Shown here one piece after another: positions 54,164 to 63,167 of a stretch of DNA of 64,000 nucleotides. Within the stretch, counting starts at the first letter, position 1; every line of letters starts with the position of its first letter. A model generated the notes under the pieces. The model saw nothing but the letters and a program-made list of their open reading frames with translations, did no database searches and had not been told where the DNA came from. Source of the DNA: Mycobacterium mantenii (GTDB taxonomy: Bacteria > Actinomycetota > Actinomycetes > Mycobacteriales > Mycobacteriaceae); the NCBI RefSeq assembly GCF_010731775.1, contig NZ_AP022590.1:2976001-3040000 (forward strand), in the 5' to 3' direction. The position numbers and the translations under genes were made by a program.

Positions 54164-54456
54164 GTTCTTCTCCTCGGGCAATCAGGCGGCCACAGCGGAC
54201 CGGCGATGAGGGGACCCGGGACAAGGTCAGAAGACGATCTCCCCGACCCCCGGAAGCTGCGTACCCGAATCGCTGAAATTCACGCCGTTGACCTGCTAGG
54301 ACTGGCCACGCTGAACGCCCATCAATGCGGACCACGCGCCCTGCGGCACCGAATTGCCCTGTCCGCGTGGGTCTTTTACCGCCACGCGGCCGCCGAGGCG
54401 CGTTTTGTCGCAGGGCGCGCGGACCGGAGCGCAACGCACGAAGTAACCTGACCGCC
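54164..54456. other. Divergent intergenic region PE gene / dapD
   Basis: A 293-base gap. It contains the dapD -10 candidate at its right end. On the PE side no clear -10/-35 pair was found. No repeats, RNA genes or convincing small ORF were recognised; it presumably carries the promoters of both flanking units. Confidence 0.5.
54444..54449 (+). promoter_or_regulatory. Putative -10 element of dapD
   Basis: TAACCT lies 7 bases before GTG 54457, with no ribosome-binding site. It supports GTG 54457 as the start. Confidence 0.45.
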
Positions 54457-55404
54457 GTGACTGGAGCTGCAGGTATCGGGCTGGCAACGCTGGCCGCCGA
54501 CGGATCGATTCTCGACACGTGGTTTCCCGCACCGGAACTGACCGAATCGGGCGGCACCAGCGCGACGTCGCGGCTGGCGCTGTCCGACGTTCCGCCCGAA
54601 CTGACCGCGCTGATCGGCCGGGACGACGACCGCGGCACCGAGACCGTCGCCGTGCGCACGGTCATCGGCTCGCTGGACGAGGTGGCCACCGACGCCTACG
54701 ACGCATACCTGCGGTTGCATCTGCTCTCGCACCGACTGGTGGCGCCGCACGGGCTGAACGCCGGCGGCCTCTTCGGGGTATTGACCAATGTGGTCTGGAC
54801 TAATCGCGGACCGTGCGCAGTCGAGGGCTTCGAGGCGGTCCGGGCCCGGCTGCGCCGGCACGGAACGGTGACGGTCTACGGCGTCGACAAGTTCCCGCGC
54901 ATGGTCGACTACGTCCTGCCGACCGGGGTGCGCATCGCCGACGCCGACCGGGTGCGCCTCGGCGCCCACCTGGCCCCGGGCACGACGGTGATGCACGAGG
55001 GCTTCGTCAACTACAACGCCGGCACCCTGGGGGCGTCGATGGTGGAAGGCCGCATTTCCGCCGGCGTGGTGGTGGACGACGGCTCCGACATCGGCGGCGG
55101 AGCCTCGATCATGGGCACGCTGTCCGGCGGTGGCACCGAGGTGATTTCGATCGGCAAGCGGTGTCTGCTCGGCGCCAACGCCGGTCTGGGCATCTCATTG
55201 GGCAACGACTGCGTCGTCGAAGCGGGCCTGTATGTCACCGCGGGCACCAAAGTCATTACGCCCGAAGGCAAAACGATGAAAGCCCTCGAGCTGTCCGGCG
55301 GCAACAACCTGTTGTTCCGCCGCAATTCGGTGAGCGGGGCGGTGGAAGTGGTGGCCCGCGGCGGTCAGGGCATCGCCCTCAACGAGGACCTGCACGCCAA
55401 CTGA
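54457..55404 (+). CDS. dapD: Tetrahydrodipicolinate N-succinyltransferase DapD
   Basis: A 315-residue left-handed beta-helix acyltransferase adding succinyl from succinyl-CoA to tetrahydrodipicolinate, three steps before meso-diaminopimelate; DapE acts later in the same path. It starts [17 protein letters not shown] and has the actinobacterial-type core [40 protein letters not shown] and ends [14 protein letters not shown] 54457 fits both the family start and the -10 spacing. It is convergent with the MFS gene, 10 bases apart. Confidence 0.95.
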   Translation: MTGAAGIGLATLAADGSILDTWFPAPELTESGGTSATSRLALSDVPPELTALIGRDDDRGTETVAVRTVIGSLDEVATDAYDAYLRLHLLSHRLVAPHGLNAGGLFGVLTNVVWTNRGPCAVEGFEAVRARLRRHGTVTVYGVDKFPRMVDYVLPTGVRIADADRVRLGAHLAPGTTVMHEGFVNYNAGTLGASMVEGRISAGVVVDDGSDIGGGASIMGTLSGGGTEVISIGKRCLLGANAGLGISLGNDCVVEAGLYVTAGTKVITPEGKTMKALELSGGNNLLFRRNSVSGAVEVVARGGQGIALNEDLHAN

Positions 55405-55414
55405 AGGCGGACAC

Positions 55415-56764
55415 CTAAAGGTCGGCGGGGACCCTCTCGGCGGCCGGGGCGGCGCCAAGCGTGGTGCCTCTGGTTTCGGGGAGCAGATAGACGGACACGA
55501 AACTGGCCGCGACCAGGGTCGCCATCATGAGCCCGATCGCCCAGCTGCCGTAGGTCGCCAGCAACGTGCCTGCCAGCAGCGGCGGCACGGCGGCGCCGAG
55601 GATGCCGGCCAGGTTCATCGCCACCGCCGCGCCGCTGTAGCGGTAGCGGGTGGCGAACAGTTCGGGAACGAAGGCCCCCGTGGGGCCGTTGGCCACCGCC
55701 GCGCAGGCGAACATGCCGAGGACGGCGACCGCGTACATGACGGGGTCGCCGGTGTCCATCAGCGGGATGACCACGAACGCCCACGGCAGACACGCGGCCA
55801 ACCCGCTCAGCATCACTCGCCGGCGCCCGACTCGATCGGACAGCCATGCCCCGAACGAGACGAACCCGATGCTCGTCAGCCCGGCGAGGGCGCCGACGCC
55901 CCAGATGAAGCTGCGCGAATAGCCCAGGTGCGAGTGGGCGTACATGACGAGGAAGGTGTTGCCGAGGTAGACGAACCCCATGCCGCCCAGGAAGCAGCCC
56001 GCGACGAGCACGATCTCGCGCCGCTGCAGCCGCACCAGCTCCGCCAGCGGCGCCTTGGGCACCAGATTGCGGGCCTTCTCCTCCACGAACAGCGGCGTCT
56101 CGTCGATGTTCAGCCGCACATAGAGGGCGATGCCGATCAGCCCGCTGCTGATCAGGAACGGCACCCGCCATCCCCATTCCATGAACGCGGGGCTGCTCTC
56201 GCCCATGGTGAGGCTGACCGCGAGGAACGTCAGGCTGGCCAGGATCCCCGCCGTGCCACCGCCCAGCGAGGTGAACATGCCATACCAGCCGCGTTTACCG
56301 GCGGGCGCGTATTCCGCACTGAGCAGGACGGACCCGGCCCATTCGCCGCCGACGGCGAACCCCTGCAGCAACCGCAGGACGATGAGGATCAAGGGTGCCG
56401 CGATCCCGATCGACGCCGTGCTGGGAACCAGGCCCACGCTGACGGTCGACGCGCCCATGATCAGCAGCGTGGCGACCAGCGTCTTCTTGCGGCCCAGCCG
56501 GTCCCCGAAATATCCGAAGACGGCCGCGCCCAACGGGCGAGACAGGAACGCGGTCGCGAACGTCGCCATCGAGGCGATGGTGGCCACCGTCGGGCTAAGG
56601 CGCGGAAAGAACACCGCGGGAAACACGAGTGCGGCCGCGGTCCCGTAGATCAGAAAGTCGTAGAACTCGATGGCCGAGCCCACCAGACAGGCCGCCGCGA
56701 TCCGCCGCATGGGGGTGTGCGCGGCAGGGGCAACGGTGCCCACGGAACGAGTGGCCTCACCCAC
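55415..56764 (-). CDS. MFS metabolite:H+ symporter (MHS family, Rv1200-like)
   Basis: A 449-residue, 12-helix transporter. It has the MHS-family features RRIAAACLVGSAIEFYDFLI at helix 1, GYFGDRLGRKKTL in loop 2-3, GFAVGGEWAGSVLLSAEYAP at helix 4-5, and DRVGRRRVM after helix 8. MHS proteins import carboxylates, osmolytes or aromatic acids with protons. The substrate is unknown. GTG start; no clear -10 in the 138-base gap to fadD36. In M. tuberculosis the homologue also adjoins dapD. Confidence 0.92.
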   Translation of the reverse strand: MGEATRSVGTVAPAAHTPMRRIAAACLVGSAIEFYDFLIYGTAAALVFPAVFFPRLSPTVATIASMATFATAFLSRPLGAAVFGYFGDRLGRKKTLVATLLIMGASTVSVGLVPSTASIGIAAPLILIVLRLLQGFAVGGEWAGSVLLSAEYAPAGKRGWYGMFTSLGGGTAGILASLTFLAVSLTMGESSPAFMEWGWRVPFLISSGLIGIALYVRLNIDETPLFVEEKARNLVPKAPLAELVRLQRREIVLVAGCFLGGMGFVYLGNTFLVMYAHSHLGYSRSFIWGVGALAGLTSIGFVSFGAWLSDRVGRRRVMLSGLAACLPWAFVVIPLMDTGDPVMYAVAVLGMFACAAVANGPTGAFVPELFATRYRYSGAAVAMNLAGILGAAVPPLLAGTLLATYGSWAIGLMMATLVAASFVSVYLLPETRGTTLGAAPAAERVPADL

Positions 56765-56902
56765 GGGCGCCGCTCACTATCCGGTTGCGTCGATACACGG
56801 TTACGACGGTAGGTGAAGCTTCGCGGCCACGCTCGGCGCTGAAGCTGGCAAATTGCTGCGTGTCTCGGTGCCGGGCTGGCCGGGTGCCCGTTGAGCGGCC
56901 GC

Positions 56903-58318
56903 TCAGCCGTCGATCAGCAACTGCTTCTTGAGGACCTTGCCCATCGCGTTGCGCGGCAGCGCGTTCACGAGGCGCACCTCACGCGGCCGCTTGTGCACCG
57001 AAAGCTGTTGCGCGACATAGTCGATCAACTCGTCACCGTCGGCCGATCCGACGATGAACGCGACGATGCGCTGGCCCAGGTCCGCATCGGGCATCCCGAC
57101 AACCGCCGCCTCTTGGACGCCCGGATGCCCGAGCAGCACCGTTTCGATCTCCCCCGCACCGATGCGGTAACCCCCGGACTTGATCAGGTCGACCGACTCG
57201 CGCCCGACGATGCGGTGCATACCGTCGCCGTCGATCACCGCGACGTCACCGGTGCGATACCAGCCGTCGGCGTCGAACGCCTCGGCGGTGGCATCCGGCC
57301 GGTTCAGGTAGCCGTCGAACATCATCGGACCCCGAACCTCGAGCTTTCCCACCGTCTCCCCGTCGTGTGGCACCAGTCCGCCGTCGTCGTCGAGCATCCG
57401 GGTCTGCACACCGGTGAGCGGCAGTCCCACCCACCCCGGGCGTCGCTCGCCGTCGGCACGGGTGGACAGCGTGATCAGCGATTCCGACGCGCCGTAGCGT
57501 TCGATGGGCTGATGTCCGGTGAGCGCGGCCAGGCGGTCGAACACCGGAACCGGCAGCGGCGCGCTGCCGGAGACCAGCAGACGCGCCGGGCGCAGCGCGC
57601 GGGCGGCCGTCTCGTCGGCCACCACCCGCGACCACACCGTGGGCACCCCGAAAAACAGCGTGCCGCCGTGGTCGGTCGCGGCCTGCGCGTAGCCCGCCGG
57701 CGTCGGCTTTCCGGTGTGGATGAAGCGATTCCCGATCCGCAGCGACCCGAGCAACCCCAGCACCAGCCCGTGCACGTGAAAGAGCGGCAGGCCGTGCACC
57801 AAGACGTCGTCGGACGTCCATTGCCAGGCCTCCGCAAGCGCATCGAGGTCGGCGGCGATCGCCCGCCGGCTCAACACCACTCCTTTGGGCAGCCCGGTGG
57901 TGCCCGAGGTGTAGATGATCATCGCGGTGGCATCCGGCGACGGCTCGGCATAACGATGCCAGGAGCGGGCGTGCAACCGCACCGGAATGTGCGGCAGCCC
58001 TTCCGGCTCGTCGGGCAGCAACCCGAGCCAGGCCTGCACACCCGAATCGGTGAGCATGTGCCGGCGCTCGGCCGCGCCGACGTCGGCGGGCACCGGGACG
58101 AACGGGACTCCGGCGATCAGGCACCCGGTAACGGCCAGCACCGTCGCGGCGGTCGGTGCGGCCAGAATGGCGACGCGGCCCGCGCTCCCCACCCGTTCGG
58201 CCACCGATGTGGCGGCGCCGACCAGGTCGCTGCGGCTGAACACGGTGCCGTCGACGCGCACCGCGTCGGCGATATCGGTGTCGGTAAGGGCCGAAGGATC
58301 CAGGGACGCCAGCAGCAC
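56903..58318 (-). CDS. fadD36: Acyl-CoA synthetase FadD36
   Basis: A 471-residue AMP-forming CoA ligase, short for the family and malonyl-CoA-synthetase-like in style. The AMP P-loop is MIIYTSGTTGLPKGVVLSRR, then LPLFHVHGLVLGLLGSL, RYGASE, GWYRTGDVAVID and the hinge GRESVDLIKSGGYRIGAGEIE, ending MGKVLKKQLL with the catalytic Lys. Its natural acid substrate is not certain. It lies 29 bases after the alpha/beta hydrolase, so it is probably last gene of the ALDH operon, though TAGCCT 6 bases before its GTG suggests an own leaderless promoter too. Confidence 0.93.
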   Translation of the reverse strand: MLLASLDPSALTDTDIADAVRVDGTVFSRSDLVGAATSVAERVGSAGRVAILAAPTAATVLAVTGCLIAGVPFVPVPADVGAAERRHMLTDSGVQAWLGLLPDEPEGLPHIPVRLHARSWHRYAEPSPDATAMIIYTSGTTGLPKGVVLSRRAIAADLDALAEAWQWTSDDVLVHGLPLFHVHGLVLGLLGSLRIGNRFIHTGKPTPAGYAQAATDHGGTLFFGVPTVWSRVVADETAARALRPARLLVSGSAPLPVPVFDRLAALTGHQPIERYGASESLITLSTRADGERRPGWVGLPLTGVQTRMLDDDGGLVPHDGETVGKLEVRGPMMFDGYLNRPDATAEAFDADGWYRTGDVAVIDGDGMHRIVGRESVDLIKSGGYRIGAGEIETVLLGHPGVQEAAVVGMPDADLGQRIVAFIVGSADGDELIDYVAQQLSVHKRPREVRLVNALPRNAMGKVLKKQLLIDG

Positions 58319-58324
58319 GTCAGC

Positions 58325-58330
58325 AGGCTA
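58325..58330 (-). promoter_or_regulatory. Putative -10 element of fadD36
   Basis: TAGCCT on the minus strand, 6 bases before GTG 58318. It would allow leaderless transcription of fadD36 independent of the upstream genes. Confidence 0.4.
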
Positions 58331-58347
58331 CCCGGCGGCGTTACCGG

Positions 58348-59259
58348 TCAGTCTTTATCGTCCCCCCAGATCTTCATCAGGGTGGCCAGGATCTCCTCAC
58401 CGCGGCCCAGCCCGCCGAGGTGACTCTCGCCCGGCAGGACGAACAGCTCGGCGTCGGGCAGCAGGGACACCACGTGCTTGCCGTGGGCGAAGGGGACGAT
58501 GTGGTCGCTGTCGCCGTGCCACCAGCGGACCGGGACCTTGACCTCGTCGAGCCGGAATCCCCAGTCCTGGGTGAACAAAATGATGTCGTTGAAAGGGGCC
58601 GCCAGTTGCTTGCGGCTGCCGTTGAGCAGGTCGTCGAGGAACATGGCCCCGAACTCGGGCCGGGTGAGCAGGCGCCGGTCGCCCTCGGGTGACACCGCGG
58701 CGTACAGGAACAGCGCGGTGTTCGCGACCGGACGGATCGACCGCACCAGCAGGCTCGCGCCGATCCGCAGCGGGTCGCCGCCGAGCTTGAGCAGGGGCGC
58801 CGCCCGCTTGCCCAGGTTCATCAGACCGCTGGTGATCCCCTCGTCGCCGAGGAACGGCGCGACGCCGCCCAGGATGCCGGCGGCCACCACCCGGTCCGGC
58901 ATCGCGGCGGCGGACGCGAGCGCGTACGGGCCGCCGCCGGACAGGCCGATGACGGCCATGTTGTCGATGCCGAGTATGTCCGCGATCGTGCGCAGGTCGT
59001 CGGCGAAGGCCCGGATGTTCGCGTACCGATGCGGCGACGACGAGCCGATCCCCGGGCGGTCCAGGCCGATCAGACGGATGCCGTGGTTCTTGGCGTAGAG
59101 GCGGGCCTCGGTGGGAATCTGCCGGCGCGCGCCGGGGGTGCCGTGCAGCCAGAAGACGGCCCGGCCCTGCGGGTCACCGAACTCGGCGAAGCCGATCTGG
59201 CGGTCTTCGCCGACGGCGACGTTTCCTTCAAGTTTGGGGCGGGCGATCTCGATGGCCAT
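58348..59259 (-). CDS. Alpha/beta-fold hydrolase (Rv1191-like)
   Basis: A 303-residue hydrolase. The oxyanion loop HGTPGAR, nucleophile elbow GLSGGGPYALA (Ser), an Asp in WWHGDSDHIVP and the catalytic His in LPGESHLGGLGRGEE form the triad. A cap-like insertion lies between about 140 and 215. It could cleave an ester, thioester or C-C bond; the substrate is unknown. It lies 46 bases after the CoA-transferase gene and 29 before fadD36. Confidence 0.9.
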   Translation of the reverse strand: MAIEIARPKLEGNVAVGEDRQIGFAEFGDPQGRAVFWLHGTPGARRQIPTEARLYAKNHGIRLIGLDRPGIGSSSPHRYANIRAFADDLRTIADILGIDNMAVIGLSGGGPYALASAAAMPDRVVAAGILGGVAPFLGDEGITSGLMNLGKRAAPLLKLGGDPLRIGASLLVRSIRPVANTALFLYAAVSPEGDRRLLTRPEFGAMFLDDLLNGSRKQLAAPFNDIILFTQDWGFRLDEVKVPVRWWHGDSDHIVPFAHGKHVVSLLPDAELFVLPGESHLGGLGRGEEILATLMKIWGDDKD

Positions 59260-59305
59260 GTCAGCAGCCTCGCATGTGACGTGCCGTTTACCAAAGGCTC
59301 ACGGC

Positions 59306-61516
59306 TCAGGCGTTGAGCACCCGCTCACCGATGACCCGCCGATGACGGAGGTCGGTCAGCTCCGGCGCGGACAGGCCCAGCTCGCGCAGGATCTCGTCGT
59401 TGTGCTGGCCGAGCGTCGGTGCAGGCGTCCGGTGGTGGTGCCACCCGGGCGTGATGCGAAAGGGCCAGCCGGGATAGCGATGCGGTCCGGTGATCCGGTG
59501 TTGCAGCTCCTCGTAGTATCCGCGCGCGTCGAGCTGGGCCCCGACGAATTCCGGGTCATACATCTGGTCTCCGGTGATCACCCGTTCTGCCGCGATCCCC
59601 TGTGCCTGGAGGGTTTCGACGATCGCCGCGGCGGTCTGCGTGCGGGTCCAGGCGGTGACGAGTTCGTCGAACAGGTCGTGATCGATCGGCTGGTCGGGAA
59701 CGGACAGCGCGACCCAGTGATCCTCTTCGGCTGTCGGGTAGACGCCCTGCAGGCAGCCGCGCCGGCGATTCCCTTCGCGTTGCTGAACGACACCGTTCAT
59801 CGAATACTCGATCACCGGCTCGGCGGTCACGCACGCGGCGACCTCGATCTGCGCGGCCTCGATCAGCCGACCCCGCCCGGTGCGACGCCGGTGTTCCAGT
59901 GCGGCCAGCAGGGCGACGCCGGCATGCACACCCACGACGGGGTCGGCGGGTCCCTGCGGGTTGCACGGCGGCCCGTCGGGATATCCGGTGATCGCCGACA
60001 TCCCCGCTGTCTGCTCGAAGTTCAACGCCCACCCGACGTAGTCGCGCCAGGGGCCCTGCAAACCGAAACCCGGCATCCGCACCAGAATGACGTCGGGCTT
60101 CAGAGCCACCAACGACTCGTAGTCCAGGCCGAACTGCTCCACCACGCGCGGTGAAAAGTTCTCCACGACAACGTCGGCCTGCGCGGCCAGCCGCCGGGCG
60201 ATCTCCAGGCCGCGCGGCGACGTCAGGTCCAGCGTGAGGTCTCGCTTGTTGAGGTTGGTGGCCTGCCATAGGCCGCTGCGCTCGTACCAGTCGTCGCCCT
60301 CGAAGGGAAACGCGCCCGAGTAGCGAAAGCCGTCCGGCCGCTGGATGGATTCGACCTTGACGATGTCGGCGCCGAACGCACCCAAATAGCACGTCAGGTA
60401 GGCGCCGGCCCAAAAGGTGCTGAGGTCAAGCACTTTCAGCCCCGCAAAAGGCAGTGACGTCCGGCCGGGTGCCGGGTCGGGTTGCGCCACCGGGCCTTGC
60501 ACGAACCGAAATGCCTTTCCCGGGCGTTGGAATCCCCCGCCATCAATGAAGAACTCGCGCTTGGCGTATTGCGGACATTCCAGGATGGTGGCGCCGTCGT
60601 TGACCGGCGCGGCCGGGATGCGCAACGCCTGGCTCAGGTCGACGATCTCCGCGACGGTTTGCTTGGCGAGCAAAGGCTCTGCGCGAGCGTAGAATTCGGC
60701 GCGCTCCGGGCCGCCCAACATGATCGCGATCTGCTGCTCGGCGAACTCGGGAAGACCGAGCATCGCGCACACGTCGAGCCAGTGCTGGCCCGTCAGGCAG
60801 TTGATCCCCACCCAGCCGTCGGCGGCACGAACCACCCCCAGCATCGGGGCCCCTCGGGCGTTGGTGGGCAAGCCGAGACTTTGCATCTTCTGCGCCATCA
60901 GCATCGGATACGGCAAGGTCGACAGCAGCGACTCGAACTCGGAAACGTCGACTTCCCTTGAGCGACTGGCCGGTTGCAGTCGCAGCGCGGTCAGCGCGCC
61001 CAACGCGCCATAGGCGCCCGCGACGTATTCGGCGATCCGGCCACCCACCTGCACCGGCGGTCTGTCGGGATCACGGGCGCTGACCCAGCCCGACGCCGCC
61101 TGCAGGGTCAGCGACGTGGCCGGCCGGTCACGCCACGGTCCGGACTGCCCGAAGGGAGATATGCGGAGTGACAACAGGTTTGGGTTGATCTTGCTCAGGG
61201 TGTCGCTGTCGAATCCCCAGCCCTCGAGCGTTCCCGGCGGAAAATTCTCGACCAGGAGGTGCGCGTGCACGAGCAACTCGCCCGCATCCCGGAACGCGGC
61301 AACACGCTTGCCGGTGTTGAGATACTCGAACAGGCCCGAGCGCTGCGGGTCAACCTTCCCACCCGGGAAGGGACCCCATCGCCGCAGCGGGTCTCCCCCG
61401 GGCGGCTCGATCTTGGTGACCTCGGCGCCCAGGTCGGCGAACAGCTTTGCCGCGTAGGGACCGGAGATCTCGGTTGCGATTTCGACGACGTGCAGCCCCG
61501 CAAGGGGTTCCGTCAC
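59306..61516 (-). CDS. Double-domain CaiB/BaiF CoA-transferase
   Basis: A 736-residue protein made of two class III CoA-transferase halves in tandem (about 1-345 and 355-736). Each half starts with the same fold entry (GLHVVEIATEISGPYAAKLF and GLKVLDLSTFWAGAYLTCYL) and has the LVENFPPGTLE / VVENFSPRVVEQ region. The catalytic Asp is present in half 2 (D525 in GPADPVVGVHAG) but replaced by Glu in half 1 (E163 in GRIAEYVAG). Such proteins move CoA from a donor thioester to an acid. ATG overlaps the ALDH stop as ATGA, so the two are coupled. The substrate is unknown. Confidence 0.9.
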   Translation of the reverse strand: MTEPLAGLHVVEIATEISGPYAAKLFADLGAEVTKIEPPGGDPLRRWGPFPGGKVDPQRSGLFEYLNTGKRVAAFRDAGELLVHAHLLVENFPPGTLEGWGFDSDTLSKINPNLLSLRISPFGQSGPWRDRPATSLTLQAASGWVSARDPDRPPVQVGGRIAEYVAGAYGALGALTALRLQPASRSREVDVSEFESLLSTLPYPMLMAQKMQSLGLPTNARGAPMLGVVRAADGWVGINCLTGQHWLDVCAMLGLPEFAEQQIAIMLGGPERAEFYARAEPLLAKQTVAEIVDLSQALRIPAAPVNDGATILECPQYAKREFFIDGGGFQRPGKAFRFVQGPVAQPDPAPGRTSLPFAGLKVLDLSTFWAGAYLTCYLGAFGADIVKVESIQRPDGFRYSGAFPFEGDDWYERSGLWQATNLNKRDLTLDLTSPRGLEIARRLAAQADVVVENFSPRVVEQFGLDYESLVALKPDVILVRMPGFGLQGPWRDYVGWALNFEQTAGMSAITGYPDGPPCNPQGPADPVVGVHAGVALLAALEHRRRTGRGRLIEAAQIEVAACVTAEPVIEYSMNGVVQQREGNRRRGCLQGVYPTAEEDHWVALSVPDQPIDHDLFDELVTAWTRTQTAAAIVETLQAQGIAAERVITGDQMYDPEFVGAQLDARGYYEELQHRITGPHRYPGWPFRITPGWHHHRTPAPTLGQHNDEILRELGLSAPELTDLRHRRVIGERVLNA

Positions 61517-62973
61517 GCGGGGACCCCGATGGCCATCGGTTCCATGTACTGGTGCAGCCCACCGATGCCGCCGCCCTCACGGCCCAGTCCGCTCAGCTTG
61601 AACCCGCCGAACGGCGCGCCCCCCGGGCTGATGCCGTTGACCGCGATCTGGCCGGTGCGAATACGCCGGGCAACGCCGACGGCGCGATCCACGTCCCCGC
61701 CCCACACCGCACCGGAAAGCCCATATTGAGAGTTGTTCGCGATGGCGACCGCGTCGTCGTCGTCGCGGTAGCGCAGCACCGACAACACCGGACCGAACAC
61801 TTCCTCTTGCGCGATAGTCGAATTCGGCTCGACTTCGGACAGGATCGTCGGTTCGACGTAGTACCCGACGTCCAGGCCGGCCGGCCGGCCGCCACCGGTC
61901 ACCAGTTTCGCGCCGTCGCTCAGCGCGCCGGCCACGTGCGCCTCGACCCGCTCCCGTTGTGCGGCGCTGATCAGCGGACCCATCTGCACCTCGGGGTCGG
62001 TGGGGTCGCCCACCTTGACCTCGCGGGCCAATGCCGCGAGCCGATCGACGACGTCGTCGTGCAGCGCGTCGGGAAGCAGCAGCCGGCTGTGCAGGATGCA
62101 GGCCTGCCCGGCATGCAGCGAACAGGATTCGAACAGCATCTGGCGCAGCATGTCGTCGGTCAGTTGCGCGTCGTCGAGCACAATGCTGGCCGACTTGCCG
62201 CCCAACTCGAGCAGGATCCGCTTCATCGTGTCCCCGGCGGCGGACATGACCTGGCGGCCGACGACCGAACTGCCGGTGAAGCTCACCATGTCGATGCGCG
62301 GATCGGTGGTCAGCAGCTTGGCCGCCTCGACACCCGATGGCGTGACAACGTTGACCACCCCGGGCGGGATGTCGGTGTGCTCGTCGATCAGCCGCGCCAG
62401 CGCCAGCCCGGCCAACGGTGTCAGCGGAGAGGGCTTGAGCACGACGGTATTTCCAGCGGCCAGAGCGTGATTCAGCTTCATGACGTTCAGGCAGTGCGGG
62501 AAGTTCCACGGGGTCAGCACCGATACGACGCCCAGCGGCGCATGCCGCAGCAACGTGGTTCCGGCGCTGATGCCAAGGACCTCCTGGTCGACGAGCTGAG
62601 TGGCGAGCTGCGCGGCATGCATGGACATGAATCCGGCTCCGTCGATCTGCATCATCCGTTCGTTGGCGATGCAGCCCCACTCCGCCTGGGACAGCGCAAA
62701 GAAGTCGTCGGCGTGCTTGGTCAGCGCCTCGCCCAGCTGGTTCAGACACCCGGCGCGCTGCTCGGCGGTCATTGTGCCCCACGGCCCGCTGTCGAACGCG
62801 CGGCGCGCGGCCGCGATCGCGTCGCCAACCTGGGCGACGCTCGCATCGGGTGCGGTGGCGATGACGGCCTCGGTGGTCGGGGAGAGGTCGTCATAGCGGC
62901 CGTCCTGCGGCTCGACCCAGTTGCCGTCGATGTAGAGCTGATAGGTCTGGACAAGAGCGGGCGAATCGGCCAT
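61513..62973 (-). CDS. NAD(P)-dependent aldehyde dehydrogenase
   Basis: A 486-residue ALDH-superfamily enzyme oxidising an aldehyde to its acid. It has VLTPWNFPHCLNVMKLNHAL, KPSPLTPL, the cofactor loop FTGSSVVGRQVMSAAG, the catalytic Glu in LELGGKSASIVLDDA, catalytic Cys in HAGQACILHSRLLLP and EEVFGPVLSV. It begins MADSPALVQTYQLYIDGNWV. GGAGGAAG lies 5-12 bases before ATG. It is first gene of the ALDH-CoA-transferase-hydrolase-fadD36 series and divergent from the P450. The substrate is not deducible. Confidence 0.94.
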   Translation of the reverse strand: MADSPALVQTYQLYIDGNWVEPQDGRYDDLSPTTEAVIATAPDASVAQVGDAIAAARRAFDSGPWGTMTAEQRAGCLNQLGEALTKHADDFFALSQAEWGCIANERMMQIDGAGFMSMHAAQLATQLVDQEVLGISAGTTLLRHAPLGVVSVLTPWNFPHCLNVMKLNHALAAGNTVVLKPSPLTPLAGLALARLIDEHTDIPPGVVNVVTPSGVEAAKLLTTDPRIDMVSFTGSSVVGRQVMSAAGDTMKRILLELGGKSASIVLDDAQLTDDMLRQMLFESCSLHAGQACILHSRLLLPDALHDDVVDRLAALAREVKVGDPTDPEVQMGPLISAAQRERVEAHVAGALSDGAKLVTGGGRPAGLDVGYYVEPTILSEVEPNSTIAQEEVFGPVLSVLRYRDDDDAVAIANNSQYGLSGAVWGGDVDRAVGVARRIRTGQIAVNGISPGGAPFGGFKLSGLGREGGGIGGLHQYMEPMAIGVPA

Positions 62974-63067
62974 GTGCTTCCTCCGGTCATCTGATCACTT
63001 GGTGTACACCCCCGCGTGTCCGCCGTCAATCACCAATCGCGTGAGTTCCCAGCTATGGCAATATCTT

Positions 63068-63084
63068 GCTGTCGTATTGACAGC
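63068..63084. promoter_or_regulatory. Small palindrome overlapping the P450 -35
   Basis: GCTGTC-GTATT-GACAGC, 6-bp perfect arms with a 5-base loop, in the ALDH/P450 divergent region. It overlaps a TTGACA at 63077-63082 that could be the -35 of the P450 gene, with TAGACA at 63101-63106 as a weak -10. Confidence 0.4.
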
Positions 63085-63116
63085 GTGTGGCGGTGCGGAG
63101 TAGACACAGTCCGCAA

Positions 63117-63137
63117 GACAGATTGCGTCAATCTGTC
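63117..63137. promoter_or_regulatory. 21-bp palindromic operator candidate in front of the P450
   Basis: GACAGATTG-CGT-CAATCTGTC has perfect 9-bp arms and a 3-base centre. It lies about 30 bases before the P450 start, near the expected transcription start. It looks like a site for a dimeric regulator of the TetR or GntR type; no regulator gene for it is in the window. Confidence 0.6.
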
Positions 63138-63167
63138 GGATCGGGTGTCCTGCGAGAGGGGCTTGCC

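Noticed and set aside
61447..62994. 515-codon open frame on the plus strand inside the ALDH gene
   Set aside because: Antisense shadow; the ALDH on the other strand has all catalytic motifs.
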